From: Paraburkholderia sp. FT54
Lineage (GTDB): Bacteria; Pseudomonadota; Gammaproteobacteria; Burkholderiales; Burkholderiaceae
Reading direction: 5' to 3'
NCBI RefSeq assembly: GCF_031585635.1
Contig: NZ_CP134195.1
Coordinates: 992,001-1,056,000 of the forward strand
Length of the DNA: 64,000 nucleotides
The translations under genes were made by a program, and so were the position numbers. The notes below the pieces were generated by a model. It worked only from the letters and a program-made list of their open reading frames with translations. It was not told the DNA's origin and searched no databases. This document shows, piece by piece, positions 1-7,636 of the stretch; position 1 is the first letter of the stretch, and each line of letters opens with the position of its first letter.

Positions 1-2
1 TT

Positions 3-413
3 TTCCATCCACGCGACATGACCTATTACGTCGCGTTATTTCAGGACAAGCATTTCTGGCGGGTGATCAAGTCCGAGGACGCGGCGCGCGCGGAAGCGAT
101 CTATGCGGGCTTTGTCCAGCAGACAGCGCAGCTCGCGGATGTCGAGATTCGCCGCACGCAGTTGCAGGCGCAGAAGGCGTACATCGAAGACATCATTGCG
201 TTGTCCGAAGATCGCGCGAGACGCTTGCAAGCCGATCTCGACGTGGCTCGCACGCAGCAGGCCAAGGTCAACGACTATCAGCGTCAAACGCAAGGCGAAA
301 CGGCCGCGCTGCACGCGGAGAAGGAAAGGGCACAGGCGCAGCTGCGCCAGGTGCAGGGCGAAGTGCTGCAGCTGCAGCGCCAAACCGAAATGGGATTGCC
401 CGTTCAGAAATAA
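3..413 (+). CDS. DUF2968-like protein, C-terminal part (5' end outside window)
   Basis: The reading frame is open to the first bases of the window, so this is the 3' part of a gene whose start lies upstream; the ATG at 18 is probably internal. The visible 130-odd residues begin with TYYVALFQDKHFWRV and continue as a charged Gln/Ala/Arg/Glu-rich helix (about residues 40-125) that looks like a coiled coil. The opening motif matches my memory of the DUF2968 family of Burkholderiales proteins, which have no assigned role. It is followed within 20 bases by a strong terminator, so it ends its transcription unit. Function unknown; family call from motif recognition only. Confidence 0.7.
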   Translation, partial: FHPRDMTYYVALFQDKHFWRVIKSEDAARAEAIYAGFVQQTAQLADVEIRRTQLQAQKAYIEDIIALSEDRARRLQADLDVARTQQAKVNDYQRQTQGETAALHAEKERAQAQLRQVQGEVLQLQRQTEMGLPVQK

Positions 414-432
414 ATGCGTGAACGTAAAAGGA

Positions 433-465
433 AAGCCCGGTCATTCGTGAATGGTCGGGCTTTTT
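433..465 (+). terminator. Rho-independent terminator after the DUF2968-like gene
   Basis: The stem arms AAGCCCG (433-439) and CGGGCTT (456-462) close a hairpin that also pairs CATTC with GAATG internally, and a run of five T follows. Confidence 0.85.
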
Positions 466-496
466 GCACTACGCGACGTCTGCGGCCGTGTGGTGC

Positions 497-1585
497 TTAC
501 TTCGCGAATTGATCGGGAATGTCGGTCACGCGTCGCTGCGAAAGATGGTTCATCCACTCGGTTCCGTTGCTACCGGATGCATTGCTTGAAGAACTGGTGC
601 GTGGCTTCGGCGCGATATCGCGCAGGTGCGTCGCAGCGGACATCGTTACGCCCGCGTATTCGTCTACACCGAGCCGGCTCGGAGCGAGCGGCGAGTACGG
701 TCCCGCAGCCGATGGCTTTGGCGACGCATTCGCGGCGACCTTCGAGGTTGCGTCGCGCGGCATGTCGCCGGCCATTGCAGTTGCGTGCGTCGGCTGTTTT
801 GCGGCGACGAAGCGCGCGGCACGCGGGTGGATTTGTTCGCGTTGCCTGGCGCTCTTCTCGCGAACGACCTGACGGCGATGTGAGACGGTTTTCTCGGCGC
901 CGACACGCCCCGGAGCGAAGCGCAATGGGCGCGCTGAAGTCGAAGCATTTATCGACACCGACGCCGCGGCAGGACTGGATGCAGTCGCGCCCGGGAGTGT
1001 GGGTGCTGATGCCGCAACTGCCGCGGACGTGCGTGCCGCAGCCTTATCCACGGCGCGAGCGGCGACTGCGGCCGGTGCCTGATGTGTCGGCAACTGCGAG
1101 TCGCGCTCGTCCGGAACCTCGCTCGCGAGGTCGACATGGATGGCCGCCTGACGATGGGCGAGATGATCGAACCCGATCCACCCGAGCATCGCAGCGCCGC
1201 CGAGCACGCAGGCGCCGCCCGCCAATACGCTCCAATGATGGCCGGAACCGCGCGACGCTGCTGTATAAGCATGCGGCGGAACCGGCGGGACGGCCGCGAC
1301 CATTTGCGCAGCAGCGCTGACTGGCTGTTCAAAAACGGGAGCCGGCGCCGTAGTCGCGCGCCGTTCGCCCAACGGCGACCAGCGGCAAAGCGAGCGAATG
1401 GTCTGATCGTTCATGCAGAACGTGCGCAGGATGGCTGCGTAAAGCGCCTTGAGTTCCGCTCGCAAACTGTAGCCCGGCGGAAGCAGTGCCCAGTCGCGGC
1501 CGAAGGGCGCCGGCACATGGCCGAACGGCCGCAAACGCGGCAGGGCCATGGAGCCCTCGATCACGGTGAAAGGAATTGTGGACAT
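497..1585 (-). CDS. Hypothetical protein with one central membrane segment
   Basis: 362 residues from the ATG at 1585; the frame is open further upstream, but that part looks non-coding and the ATG has a purine-rich GGAAAAG stretch a few bases before it. The first 75 residues are a compact globular-looking region (LPPGYSLRAELKALYAAILR), followed by an Ala/Pro linker. A single hydrophobic helix lies at about 119-139 (SVLAGGACVLGGAAMLGWIG). A long Ala/Ser/Pro/Arg-rich low-complexity tail follows, presumably outside the membrane. No catalytic motif or family is recognised. The domain order resembles a small cytoplasmic domain anchored to a disordered periplasmic tail, but that is inference. A 22-bp perfect palindrome lies 25 bases upstream of the start. 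Confidence 0.6.
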   Translation of the reverse strand: MSTIPFTVIEGSMALPRLRPFGHVPAPFGRDWALLPPGYSLRAELKALYAAILRTFCMNDQTIRSLCRWSPLGERRATTAPAPVFEQPVSAAAQMVAAVPPVPPHAYTAASRGSGHHWSVLAGGACVLGGAAMLGWIGFDHLAHRQAAIHVDLASEVPDERDSQLPTHQAPAAVAARAVDKAAARTSAAVAASAPTLPGATASSPAAASVSINASTSARPLRFAPGRVGAEKTVSHRRQVVREKSARQREQIHPRAARFVAAKQPTHATAMAGDMPRDATSKVAANASPKPSAAGPYSPLAPSRLGVDEYAGVTMSAATHLRDIAPKPRTSSSSNASGSNGTEWMNHLSQRRVTDIPDQFAK

Positions 1586-1888
1586 CGGTCTTTTCCAGCG
1601 CCTCTTAAAGGGACCGCCGATCGGCGGTCCCGGGATCTGCGGGGACTCAGACCCTTGGTGCGATGCGCGTTGAAATACCAGACATGCACGCCGTACGTCG
1701 ACGCCGAACCGCAGCGTTGTGCTCTGGACGAGAACACGGGCGCATGGGCGTATCACTATGAAGCCGTAGGGGTCCGAAGGATGATACTTCGCAGCAGCCG
1801 GCTTGCTGACTGGAAATTTCCGAAGAGGCCCGCGATTCGTCCGGTCCTGAATCAAGCCTGAACGACGATCAAGCGGGCCACGCTCGAC
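1586..1888. other. Intergenic region with a perfect palindrome
   Basis: About 300 bases between the hypothetical gene and the GNAT gene, both on the minus strand. The only distinct element is the palindrome at 1610-1631. No credible small ORF, RNA gene or terminator is visible. Confidence 0.6.
1610..1631. promoter_or_regulatory. 22-bp perfect palindrome upstream of the hypothetical gene
   Basis: The half-site GGGACCGCCGA is followed immediately by its exact reverse complement. With no loop, this is more like a dimeric protein-binding site than an RNA hairpin, although it would lie in the mRNA leader of the gene starting at 1585. The binding factor is unknown. Confidence 0.45.
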
Positions 1889-2413
1889 CTATCGATCGAA
1901 TCTGTAGATGTAGCGCAACGCCGTAATATCCACGCCGCCCATATGATCCGGTTCGGCGCCGACAAATTGCCAGCCTTGCCGCTCGTAGAAGCCGATCGCG
2001 GGCGTGTTCCCTTCGAGCACGTAGAGATAGAGTTGGGCCTCGCCCTGCCCGCGAGCCCAGTCCTCGGCGGCATGCATCAGCAGTTTGCCGACTCCGATGC
2101 CCTGATAGTCCGGCAGCGTGTGCAGGTTATCGAGCAGCACGCCCCAGGCGGAGTCCGGTTGACGTTCGACGCAGACAAAACCGGTCGGCTCGCCCGCGAG
2201 TTCGGCGATCAGCACGATGCGGCGTTCGCCGCCGGGCGCGCTCAGGCGCGCTTCCCAATAGGCCGCGCGCTCGCGCGTGACTTCGCCGTCGAGAAAAGCG
2301 TCGGGCAACAGGCTGCGATACGTGGCCTGCCAACTTGTGCTGTGGATCGAAGCAATGAGCGCGGCATCCGCGAGCGTCGCGGGGCGCAGCGAAAGAGCGG
2401 GGGTGGTTCGCAT
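1889..2413 (-). CDS. GNAT-family N-acetyltransferase
   Basis: 174 residues from the ATG at 2413; a TTG five codons upstream is possible but less likely. The fold signature is clear: an N-terminal LRPATLADAALIASIH strand-helix, and a central acetyl-CoA-binding motif LPDYQGIGVGKLLM (Q-x-x-G-x-G/A). The C-terminal LYVLEGNTPAIGFYERQGW is the typical motif B with the 'N..A..FYER.GW' pattern. It transfers an acetyl group from acetyl-CoA to an amine; the acceptor cannot be told from sequence. Average length for a single-domain GNAT. It stands alone, with long gaps on both sides. Confidence 0.88.
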   Translation of the reverse strand: MRTTPALSLRPATLADAALIASIHSTSWQATYRSLLPDAFLDGEVTRERAAYWEARLSAPGGERRIVLIAELAGEPTGFVCVERQPDSAWGVLLDNLHTLPDYQGIGVGKLLMHAAEDWARGQGEAQLYLYVLEGNTPAIGFYERQGWQFVGAEPDHMGGVDITALRYIYRFDR

Positions 2414-2720
2414 CGGGGTAGTGATCAACGGAAATGCCTGACTGCAAATGTTAGCGCGCGACGACCGGCGAGACCATGCGTAAGGAAACTGTATGCATTA
2501 CGCGACAGCGGCTTCAACGGTAACATTAGGTGGAGCGGGTGCCGCATGACTCACAACGTTTACCCTGATACCGCGAGAATGCGTTCAGCATGAGAATGCT
2601 GCGCCCCCGGCGCGTTCCGATCTTCCGTCCGTCCGAGGCATCCGCTTGCCGGACGCAGTGGATCGTTTCAACTGCCTGCCCGCCGGTTCTTTCGTGGCAG
2701 CAGGCCCATCAGAGAATGTC
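2414..2720. other. Divergent intergenic region, GNAT / citrate symporter
   Basis: About 300 bases between two divergently read genes, so promoters for both should lie here. I see no strong -35/-10 pair, no clear operator palindrome and no convincing small gene. A short direct repeat GAGAATGC occurs twice near 2575-2600. Confidence 0.5.
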
Positions 2721-4022
2721 ATGTCTACTGCGTCGCACGTCGCTTCCTCATCGCAAGAATCCAAGGTCAAGACAGTATTCCGCGTGGTCAGCGGCAACTT
2801 TCTTGAGATGTACGACTTCATGGTCTACGGCTACTACGCTTCGGCGATCGCCAAGACCTATTTTCCGAGCGGCAACGAGTTCGCTTCGTTGATGCTGTCG
2901 CTGTCGGTGTTCGGCGCGGGCTTCCTGATGCGGCCGCTCGGCGCGATCGTCCTCGGCGCCTACATCGATCATCACGGCCGGCGCAAAGGCCTGATTCTCA
3001 CCCTCGGTTTAATGGCGCTCGGCACGCTCACAGTCGCATCGATTCCAGGTTACGCGACGATCGGCTTGCTGGCACCCGTGCTCGTTCTGGGCGGACGGCT
3101 GTTGCAAGGCTTCTCCGCCGGCGTCGAACTAGGCGGCGTGTCGGTGTATCTGTCGGAGATCGCCACCAAGGGCAACAAGGGCTTCTATTGCGCGTGGCAG
3201 TCGGGCAGCCAGCAGGTTGCGGTGGTGTTCGCCGCGCTGATCGGCGTGTTCCTGAACAAGATGTTGCCGGCCGACCAGATGAGCGCATGGGGCTGGCGCG
3301 TTCCGTTCCTGGTCGGCTGCCTGATCGTGCCGTTCCTGTTCCTGATCCGCCGTTCGCTGCAGGAAACCGAGGAATTCAAGGCGCGCAAGCATCATCCGAA
3401 GATGGGCGAGATCATGAAGACGATGGCCGCGAACTGGGGCATCGTGCTCGGCGGCATGGGCATGGTGATCATGACCACCGTGTCGTTCTACATGATCACG
3501 GCGTATACGCCGACCTTCGGCAAGGAAGTGCTGAAACTGTCGTCGATCGATACGCTCGTCGTCACGGTCTGTATCGGTCTGTCGAATCTGATCTGGCTGC
3601 CGCTCGCGGGTGCGCTGTCCGACCGTATCGGCCGGCGTCCGGTGCTGCTGGTGTTCACGATTCTGACCATCATCACCGCGTATCCGGCGCTACAGTGGCT
3701 GGTGGCGGACCCGTCGTTCGCGCGTCTGCTGGAGGTCGAACTGTGGCTGTCGTTCCTGTACGGCAGCTATAACGGCGGGATGGTCGTGGCGCTCACCGAA
3801 GTCATGCCGGTGGAAGTGCGCACCGCCGGGTTCTCGCTCGCCTACAGCCTCGCCACGACGATCGGCGGTTTCACGCCGGCTATCTCGACGTTGTTGATTC
3901 ACACTACCGGCAACAAGGCGGCGCCGGGTCTGTTCCTGGGGGTGGCGGCGATTTGCGGGTTGATCGCGACGCTGGTGCTGTATCGCACGCCGGAATCGCG
4001 CAATCAATACCGGACGGCCTGA
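2721..4022 (+). CDS. MFS citrate/tricarballylate:H+ symporter (CitA/TcuC type)
   Basis: 433 residues from the ATG at 2721 ([10 protein letters not shown]); the frame is open upstream, but family members start here. It is a 12-TM transporter of the metabolite:H+ symporter (MHS) subfamily. The stretch [18 protein letters not shown] and the loop [12 protein letters not shown] are close to my memory of enterobacterial CitA, as are [18 protein letters not shown], the second-half loop [12 protein letters not shown] and [20 protein letters not shown]. It should import a tricarboxylate with protons across the inner membrane. No tcu or citrate-utilisation enzyme genes are nearby, so the substrate (citrate, tricarballylate or a related acid) rests on similarity only. 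A terminator follows directly. Confidence 0.88.
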   Translation: MSTASHVASSSQESKVKTVFRVVSGNFLEMYDFMVYGYYASAIAKTYFPSGNEFASLMLSLSVFGAGFLMRPLGAIVLGAYIDHHGRRKGLILTLGLMALGTLTVASIPGYATIGLLAPVLVLGGRLLQGFSAGVELGGVSVYLSEIATKGNKGFYCAWQSGSQQVAVVFAALIGVFLNKMLPADQMSAWGWRVPFLVGCLIVPFLFLIRRSLQETEEFKARKHHPKMGEIMKTMAANWGIVLGGMGMVIMTTVSFYMITAYTPTFGKEVLKLSSIDTLVVTVCIGLSNLIWLPLAGALSDRIGRRPVLLVFTILTIITAYPALQWLVADPSFARLLEVELWLSFLYGSYNGGMVVALTEVMPVEVRTAGFSLAYSLATTIGGFTPAISTLLIHTTGNKAAPGLFLGVAAICGLIATLVLYRTPESRNQYRTA

Positions 4023-4055
4023 GCTTCACCGTTCACGATTCATTCGGGCAAGTAG

Positions 4056-4087
4056 AAACCCCGCGTTCTCACGAACGCGGGGTTTTT
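4056..4087 (+). terminator. Rho-independent terminator after the citrate symporter
   Basis: ACCCCGCGTTC pairs with GAACGCGGGGT across a TCAC loop, with T runs after it. The A-rich 5' side may let it also serve the convergent minus-strand gene. Confidence 0.88.
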
Positions 4088-4136
4088 GTTTTTGGCTCAG
4101 CAACTGCGCTGATTGTCCCGTTGCGCGGTGCTCGCG

Positions 4137-5984
4137 CTAGCCGTTGCGCAATTCGTTCGCCACGGCCTCGACGACGTCGCCCCATGCACCGGGTCGCGGC
4201 TGGCGCAGCAGCGTCGCGCCCGGATACCAGGGGCTGCGTGTCTCGCCGGCAAACCAGCGCCAGTCCGCCGCGAACGGCAGCATCAGCCAGAGCGGCTTGC
4301 GCAGCGCGCCGGCCAGGTGCGCGATGGACGTATCGATCGACACCACCGCGTCGAGCCGTTCGATGATCGCCGCCGTGTCCGCGAAGTCGCCGATCCGCCT
4401 GTCGAAGCGATGAATCGACGCCGCACGCGGATGCGCGTCGAGCGCCGCGCGTTCGTCGGCGCTCAACTCGGGCTGCAGCACGATCCAGTCGATGCCTTCG
4501 AGTGCGAACAGCGGATCGAGCGCGGCGAGCGGCATCGAACGCGTTTCGTTTTGCTGGATGCGTCCCGACCACGCGATGCCGATCTTGCGCTTCGCCTGGC
4601 CGCCGAGCGAGCCGCGCCATTTGCGGCCGTAGGCAGGCGGCACGCTGAGGTAGGGCGTCTGCTCCGGAATGGTGTCGTAGGCCGTGCCGAGTGCGAGCGG
4701 CACGCTCAGCAGCGGGCATTGCAGATCGGCGGCGGGCCGCGGCGTGCCCTGGGCGATCAGCGTCACGCGCCAGGCTTGCGCGGCAGGGGCCAGCAAGGGC
4801 AGCAGCTGTGGCTGTACTTCGAGCACGACGCGCGCCGCGCGCTGCGCGACGAGCGGGACGAAGCGCACGAATTGCAGCGTGTCGCCGAAACCCTGCTCGG
4901 CATGGACCAACAGCGTATGTTGTGCGATCGGCTCGCCGTGCCAGCGCGGCAGCGTCTGGATCACCGGCTGCGCCATGGTTTGCAGCCGCCACTCGTACTC
5001 CGGCAATCCGCGGCCGAAATCGCGCAACGCGAGCCACGCGAGCGCGCGGTTCAGGTGCGCAGAGGCGAGGTCCGGGCGTAGACGCAGCGCCTGATCGAAG
5101 GCGCGCACGGCCGGCCCATGCGCACCCAGTGCCTGGTGCGCGGTGCCCAGACTCAGCCACGCGAGCGCGAATTGCGGATCGAGACCGACCGCGCGCTCGA
5201 GATAGGGCAGCGCTTCCGCGTGGCATCCCAATGATGCGAGCGCGTTACCCATGCCGAAGATCGCTGGTGGCAAATTCGGCTGCAGCGCCAGTGCCGCCTT
5301 GAACGAAGTGACCGCTTCGGCATGGCGGCCGGTGGCGTCGAACGTGTTGGCGAGATTGAAATGCGCGGCGACGAAGCGCGGCTCGGCTGTCAATGCCGTC
5401 TGAAAACACGGGATCGCCTCTTGCGCGCGACCGAGCGCATTCAGCGACATCCCCATGTTGTTGAGCGCGCCGGCGTGGCCGGGCCGCAATTCGAGCGTGC
5501 GCTGGAAAGCGGCGATCGCTTCCGTGTGGCGTCCGAGCGCGTGCAGCGCGTTGCCGAGGTTGTTATGCGACGAGGCGTCGTTCGGTTGCAGGCGCAACGA
5601 TTTCTCGAACGCGTCGGCGGCGTCTTCGTGACGGCCCACCGCGGCGTATGCGTTGCCCAGGTTGTAGTGCGCCATCGGGAACGACGGCGCCAGCGTCAGC
5701 GCATTGCGAAACTGTTCGATGGCGTCGTCGATCTGACCGAGCGCTTTCAGCGCGTTGCCCAGGTTCAGTTGCAGCGCGGCGTCTTCCGGGCGCAGGTTCA
5801 CCGCGCGCCGCACGAGCGCGGCGGCTTCGGCGTGCTGGCCCTGCTGGTGGCGCAGGACGCCCAGCAGGTGCAACGCATCGACGTGCGCGGGATTGCCTTC
5901 GAGCGTCGCGCGGTAGCCGCGTTCGGCATCTTCGAGGCGGCCGTCACGATGCGCCGCGAAAGCGCGGTCAAATACAGGTTGCAT
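4137..5984 (-). CDS. TPR protein with C-terminal glycosyltransferase-like domain
   Basis: 615 residues from the ATG at 5984; an upstream TTG at 6068 would add 28 residues of non-TPR-like sequence, so the ATG is preferred although no clear Shine-Dalgarno is visible. Residues about 1-340 are roughly ten TPR repeats with the usual pattern (HYNLGNAYAAVGRHEDAADA, SHNNLGNALHALGRHTEAI). The C-terminal half resembles the GT-B domain found in many TPR proteins of this type: LLVHAEQGFGDTLQFVRFVP, KIGIAWSGR, DAVVSIDTSIAHLAGAL and LPFAADWRWF. Such proteins are often O-linked or heptosyl-type transferases, but acceptor and donor are unknown. It is transcribed away from the metal-efflux operon, and its promoter may overlap that operator. 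Confidence 0.8.
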   Translation of the reverse strand: MQPVFDRAFAAHRDGRLEDAERGYRATLEGNPAHVDALHLLGVLRHQQGQHAEAAALVRRAVNLRPEDAALQLNLGNALKALGQIDDAIEQFRNALTLAPSFPMAHYNLGNAYAAVGRHEDAADAFEKSLRLQPNDASSHNNLGNALHALGRHTEAIAAFQRTLELRPGHAGALNNMGMSLNALGRAQEAIPCFQTALTAEPRFVAAHFNLANTFDATGRHAEAVTSFKAALALQPNLPPAIFGMGNALASLGCHAEALPYLERAVGLDPQFALAWLSLGTAHQALGAHGPAVRAFDQALRLRPDLASAHLNRALAWLALRDFGRGLPEYEWRLQTMAQPVIQTLPRWHGEPIAQHTLLVHAEQGFGDTLQFVRFVPLVAQRAARVVLEVQPQLLPLLAPAAQAWRVTLIAQGTPRPAADLQCPLLSVPLALGTAYDTIPEQTPYLSVPPAYGRKWRGSLGGQAKRKIGIAWSGRIQQNETRSMPLAALDPLFALEGIDWIVLQPELSADERAALDAHPRAASIHRFDRRIGDFADTAAIIERLDAVVSIDTSIAHLAGALRKPLWLMLPFAADWRWFAGETRSPWYPGATLLRQPRPGAWGDVVEAVANELRNG

Positions 5985-6051
5985 GACGGGGATGGCATTT
6001 TGGGTGAGGCAGAGGCCGCATTTTCCCACACTCGCCGGAGCGCGCTCCGAA

Positions 6052-6097
6052 TTGACCGATCGTCCCAATATCTATAACGTGTGAATACTTGTTCATA
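6052..6097 (+). promoter_or_regulatory. Promoter and SmtB/ArsR-type operator of the metal-efflux operon
   Basis: A 12-2-12-like imperfect inverted repeat, TGTGAATA-CT-TGTTCATA, lies at 6080-6097 (6 of 8 positions symmetric), very like operators bound by zinc-sensing ArsR/SmtB repressors. Upstream is a possible promoter, TTGACC (6052-6057) and TATAAC (6073-6078). Its 15-base spacer is shorter than usual. The operator would sit at the transcription start, where a repressor blocks RNA polymerase. On the other strand TATAGA near 6070 could serve the TPR gene. Confidence 0.6.
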
Positions 6098-6121
6098 TGT
6101 GCCTCCGCAACCTCGAATGCC

Positions 6122-6481
6122 ATGGCTTCCTCCGTCGCTTCTGCCGTTTCGTTGGCGAGCTTTGAAGAGCGCCCGGTCGACACGATCGTGCCGCTCGCCG
6201 ACCTGTTTCGCCTGCTCGGCGACCCCACGCGCTTGCGCATCGTGCTGGCGTGCCTCGACGAGCGGCGCGCAGTCGGCGCGATTGCCCAGGCGCTGGGTTT
6301 GTCGTCGTCGCTGGTGAGCCATCATTTGCGCCTGCTGCGCGCGGCGCGGATCGTGCGCGCGGAGCGGCAGGGCAAGCAGGTCTTCTATCTCGCCGCCGAT
6401 CGCCATATCAGCGCGATGCTGGCCGGCATGCTCGAACACGTGGCCGAACCGGCCGGCGACTATTCTCTGGACCTGTCATGA
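6122..6481 (+). CDS. ArsR/SmtB-family metal-sensing repressor
   Basis: 119 residues from the ATG at 6122; an in-frame TTG at 6089 lies inside the operator and is unlikely. The winged helix-turn-helix is clear (LFRLLGDPTRLRIVLACL, LGLSSSLVSHHLRLLRAARI). The C-terminal helix carries D93-x-H95 and, 11 residues later, H106-x-x-E109. This D-H-H-E pattern equals the alpha5 zinc site of SmtB, so zinc (or cobalt/cadmium) sensing is well supported. It overlaps the CDF transporter by four bases (ATGA), indicating translational coupling, and should repress the pair until metal binds. Confidence 0.9.
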   Translation: MASSVASAVSLASFEERPVDTIVPLADLFRLLGDPTRLRIVLACLDERRAVGAIAQALGLSSSLVSHHLRLLRAARIVRAERQGKQVFYLAADRHISAMLAGMLEHVAEPAGDYSLDLS

Positions 6482-7476
6482 AGCAGAACGAGCACGGCCA
6501 CGAAGGGCATGGCCACGTCGGCCATGAACATACCCACGGTCACACGCACAGCCATAGTCACGGCCACGCCGGCCACCACCACGCTCACGCACCCGTTGCA
6601 GGCCACGGCCGCGCGTTCGCGCTTGCCGTCGTGTTGAACGTCGCCATCGTGATCGCGCAAGCGGTCTACGGCGTGATCGCCCATTCCACCGCGCTGCTCG
6701 CCGACGCCGGCCACAATCTCTCCGACGTCCTCGGCCTTCTGCTTGCCTGGGGCGCCGCCTGGCTTGCCACGCGTCGTCCGTCGGCGCGCTATACGTTCGG
6801 CTACGGCAGCTCGTCGATCCTCGCCTCGCTCGTCAATGCCGGGCTGCTGCTGTTCGCGTGCGGCGTGATCGTCGCCGAAGCAATCGGACGCCTGATGAAT
6901 CCGGCGCCGGTGGCGGGGCTCGCGGTGTTTGTCGTCGCGACGGTCGGCGTGGTGGTCAACGGGATTTCCGCATGGCTCTTCATGCGCGGACAGAAGGAAG
7001 ACCTGAACATTCGCGGCGCGTTCCTGCACATGGCGGCGGATGCCGGCATCTCGGCGGCGGTCGCGGTGAGCGGCCTCGTGATTCTCTACACCAACTGGAC
7101 GTGGCTCGACCCGCTCATGAGCCTGTTCGTGGTGGCGGTCGTGGTGGTCGGCACGTGGGGGCTGTTGCGCGATTCGGTGCGCCTCGCGCTCGACGCCGTG
7201 CCGCCCGGCGTCGATCTGCAGAGCATCCGCGATTATCTGGCGGGGCAACCCGGCGTCGTCGACGTGCACGATCTGCACGTGTGGGCGCTGTCCACCACCG
7301 GCAATGCGCTCAGCGCGCATCTGGTGATGCCGGCCGGCCACCCTGGCGACGAGTTGCTCGACCACATTGTGGCCACGCTGCGCGAACGCTTTTCGATGCA
7401 GCACGCGACGCTGCAGGTCGACCTCGGCACCACGGAACATCGGTGCGCGATGGAGCATGCACCGCACGCACATTGA
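6478..7476 (+). CDS. Cation diffusion facilitator (Zn/Cd/Co exporter)
   Basis: 332 residues. The first 43 hold 17 histidines in HGH/HSH repeats, a cytoplasmic metal-binding tail. Six membrane helices follow. The transport-site pairs are present: HNLSD in TM2 (after LLADAG) and HMAAD in TM5. A cytoplasmic dimerisation domain with DVHDLHVWALS and a His-containing C-terminus (EHAPHAH) completes the standard CDF architecture. It exchanges divalent metal for protons at the inner membrane. The overlap with the SmtB-like gene and the D/H transport sites make zinc the likely main substrate. Confidence 0.93.
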   Translation: MKQNEHGHEGHGHVGHEHTHGHTHSHSHGHAGHHHAHAPVAGHGRAFALAVVLNVAIVIAQAVYGVIAHSTALLADAGHNLSDVLGLLLAWGAAWLATRRPSARYTFGYGSSSILASLVNAGLLLFACGVIVAEAIGRLMNPAPVAGLAVFVVATVGVVVNGISAWLFMRGQKEDLNIRGAFLHMAADAGISAAVAVSGLVILYTNWTWLDPLMSLFVVAVVVVGTWGLLRDSVRLALDAVPPGVDLQSIRDYLAGQPGVVDVHDLHVWALSTTGNALSAHLVMPAGHPGDELLDHIVATLRERFSMQHATLQVDLGTTEHRCAMEHAPHAH

Positions 7477-7636
7477 GGCGGACGGGAGCGCGCAGCAACC
7501 TCACAGCAAGGGCTCAGCAAGCCCACGCCGGCCGCGCCATTGAAGCAACGCACCGTTAGCACGTTGTCGGCAGCGCCCCCCAAAGGGACTTCCCGCGGGC
7601 GTACACTAGAACGCATTGTTGTTTCCGGAGTTCCGC

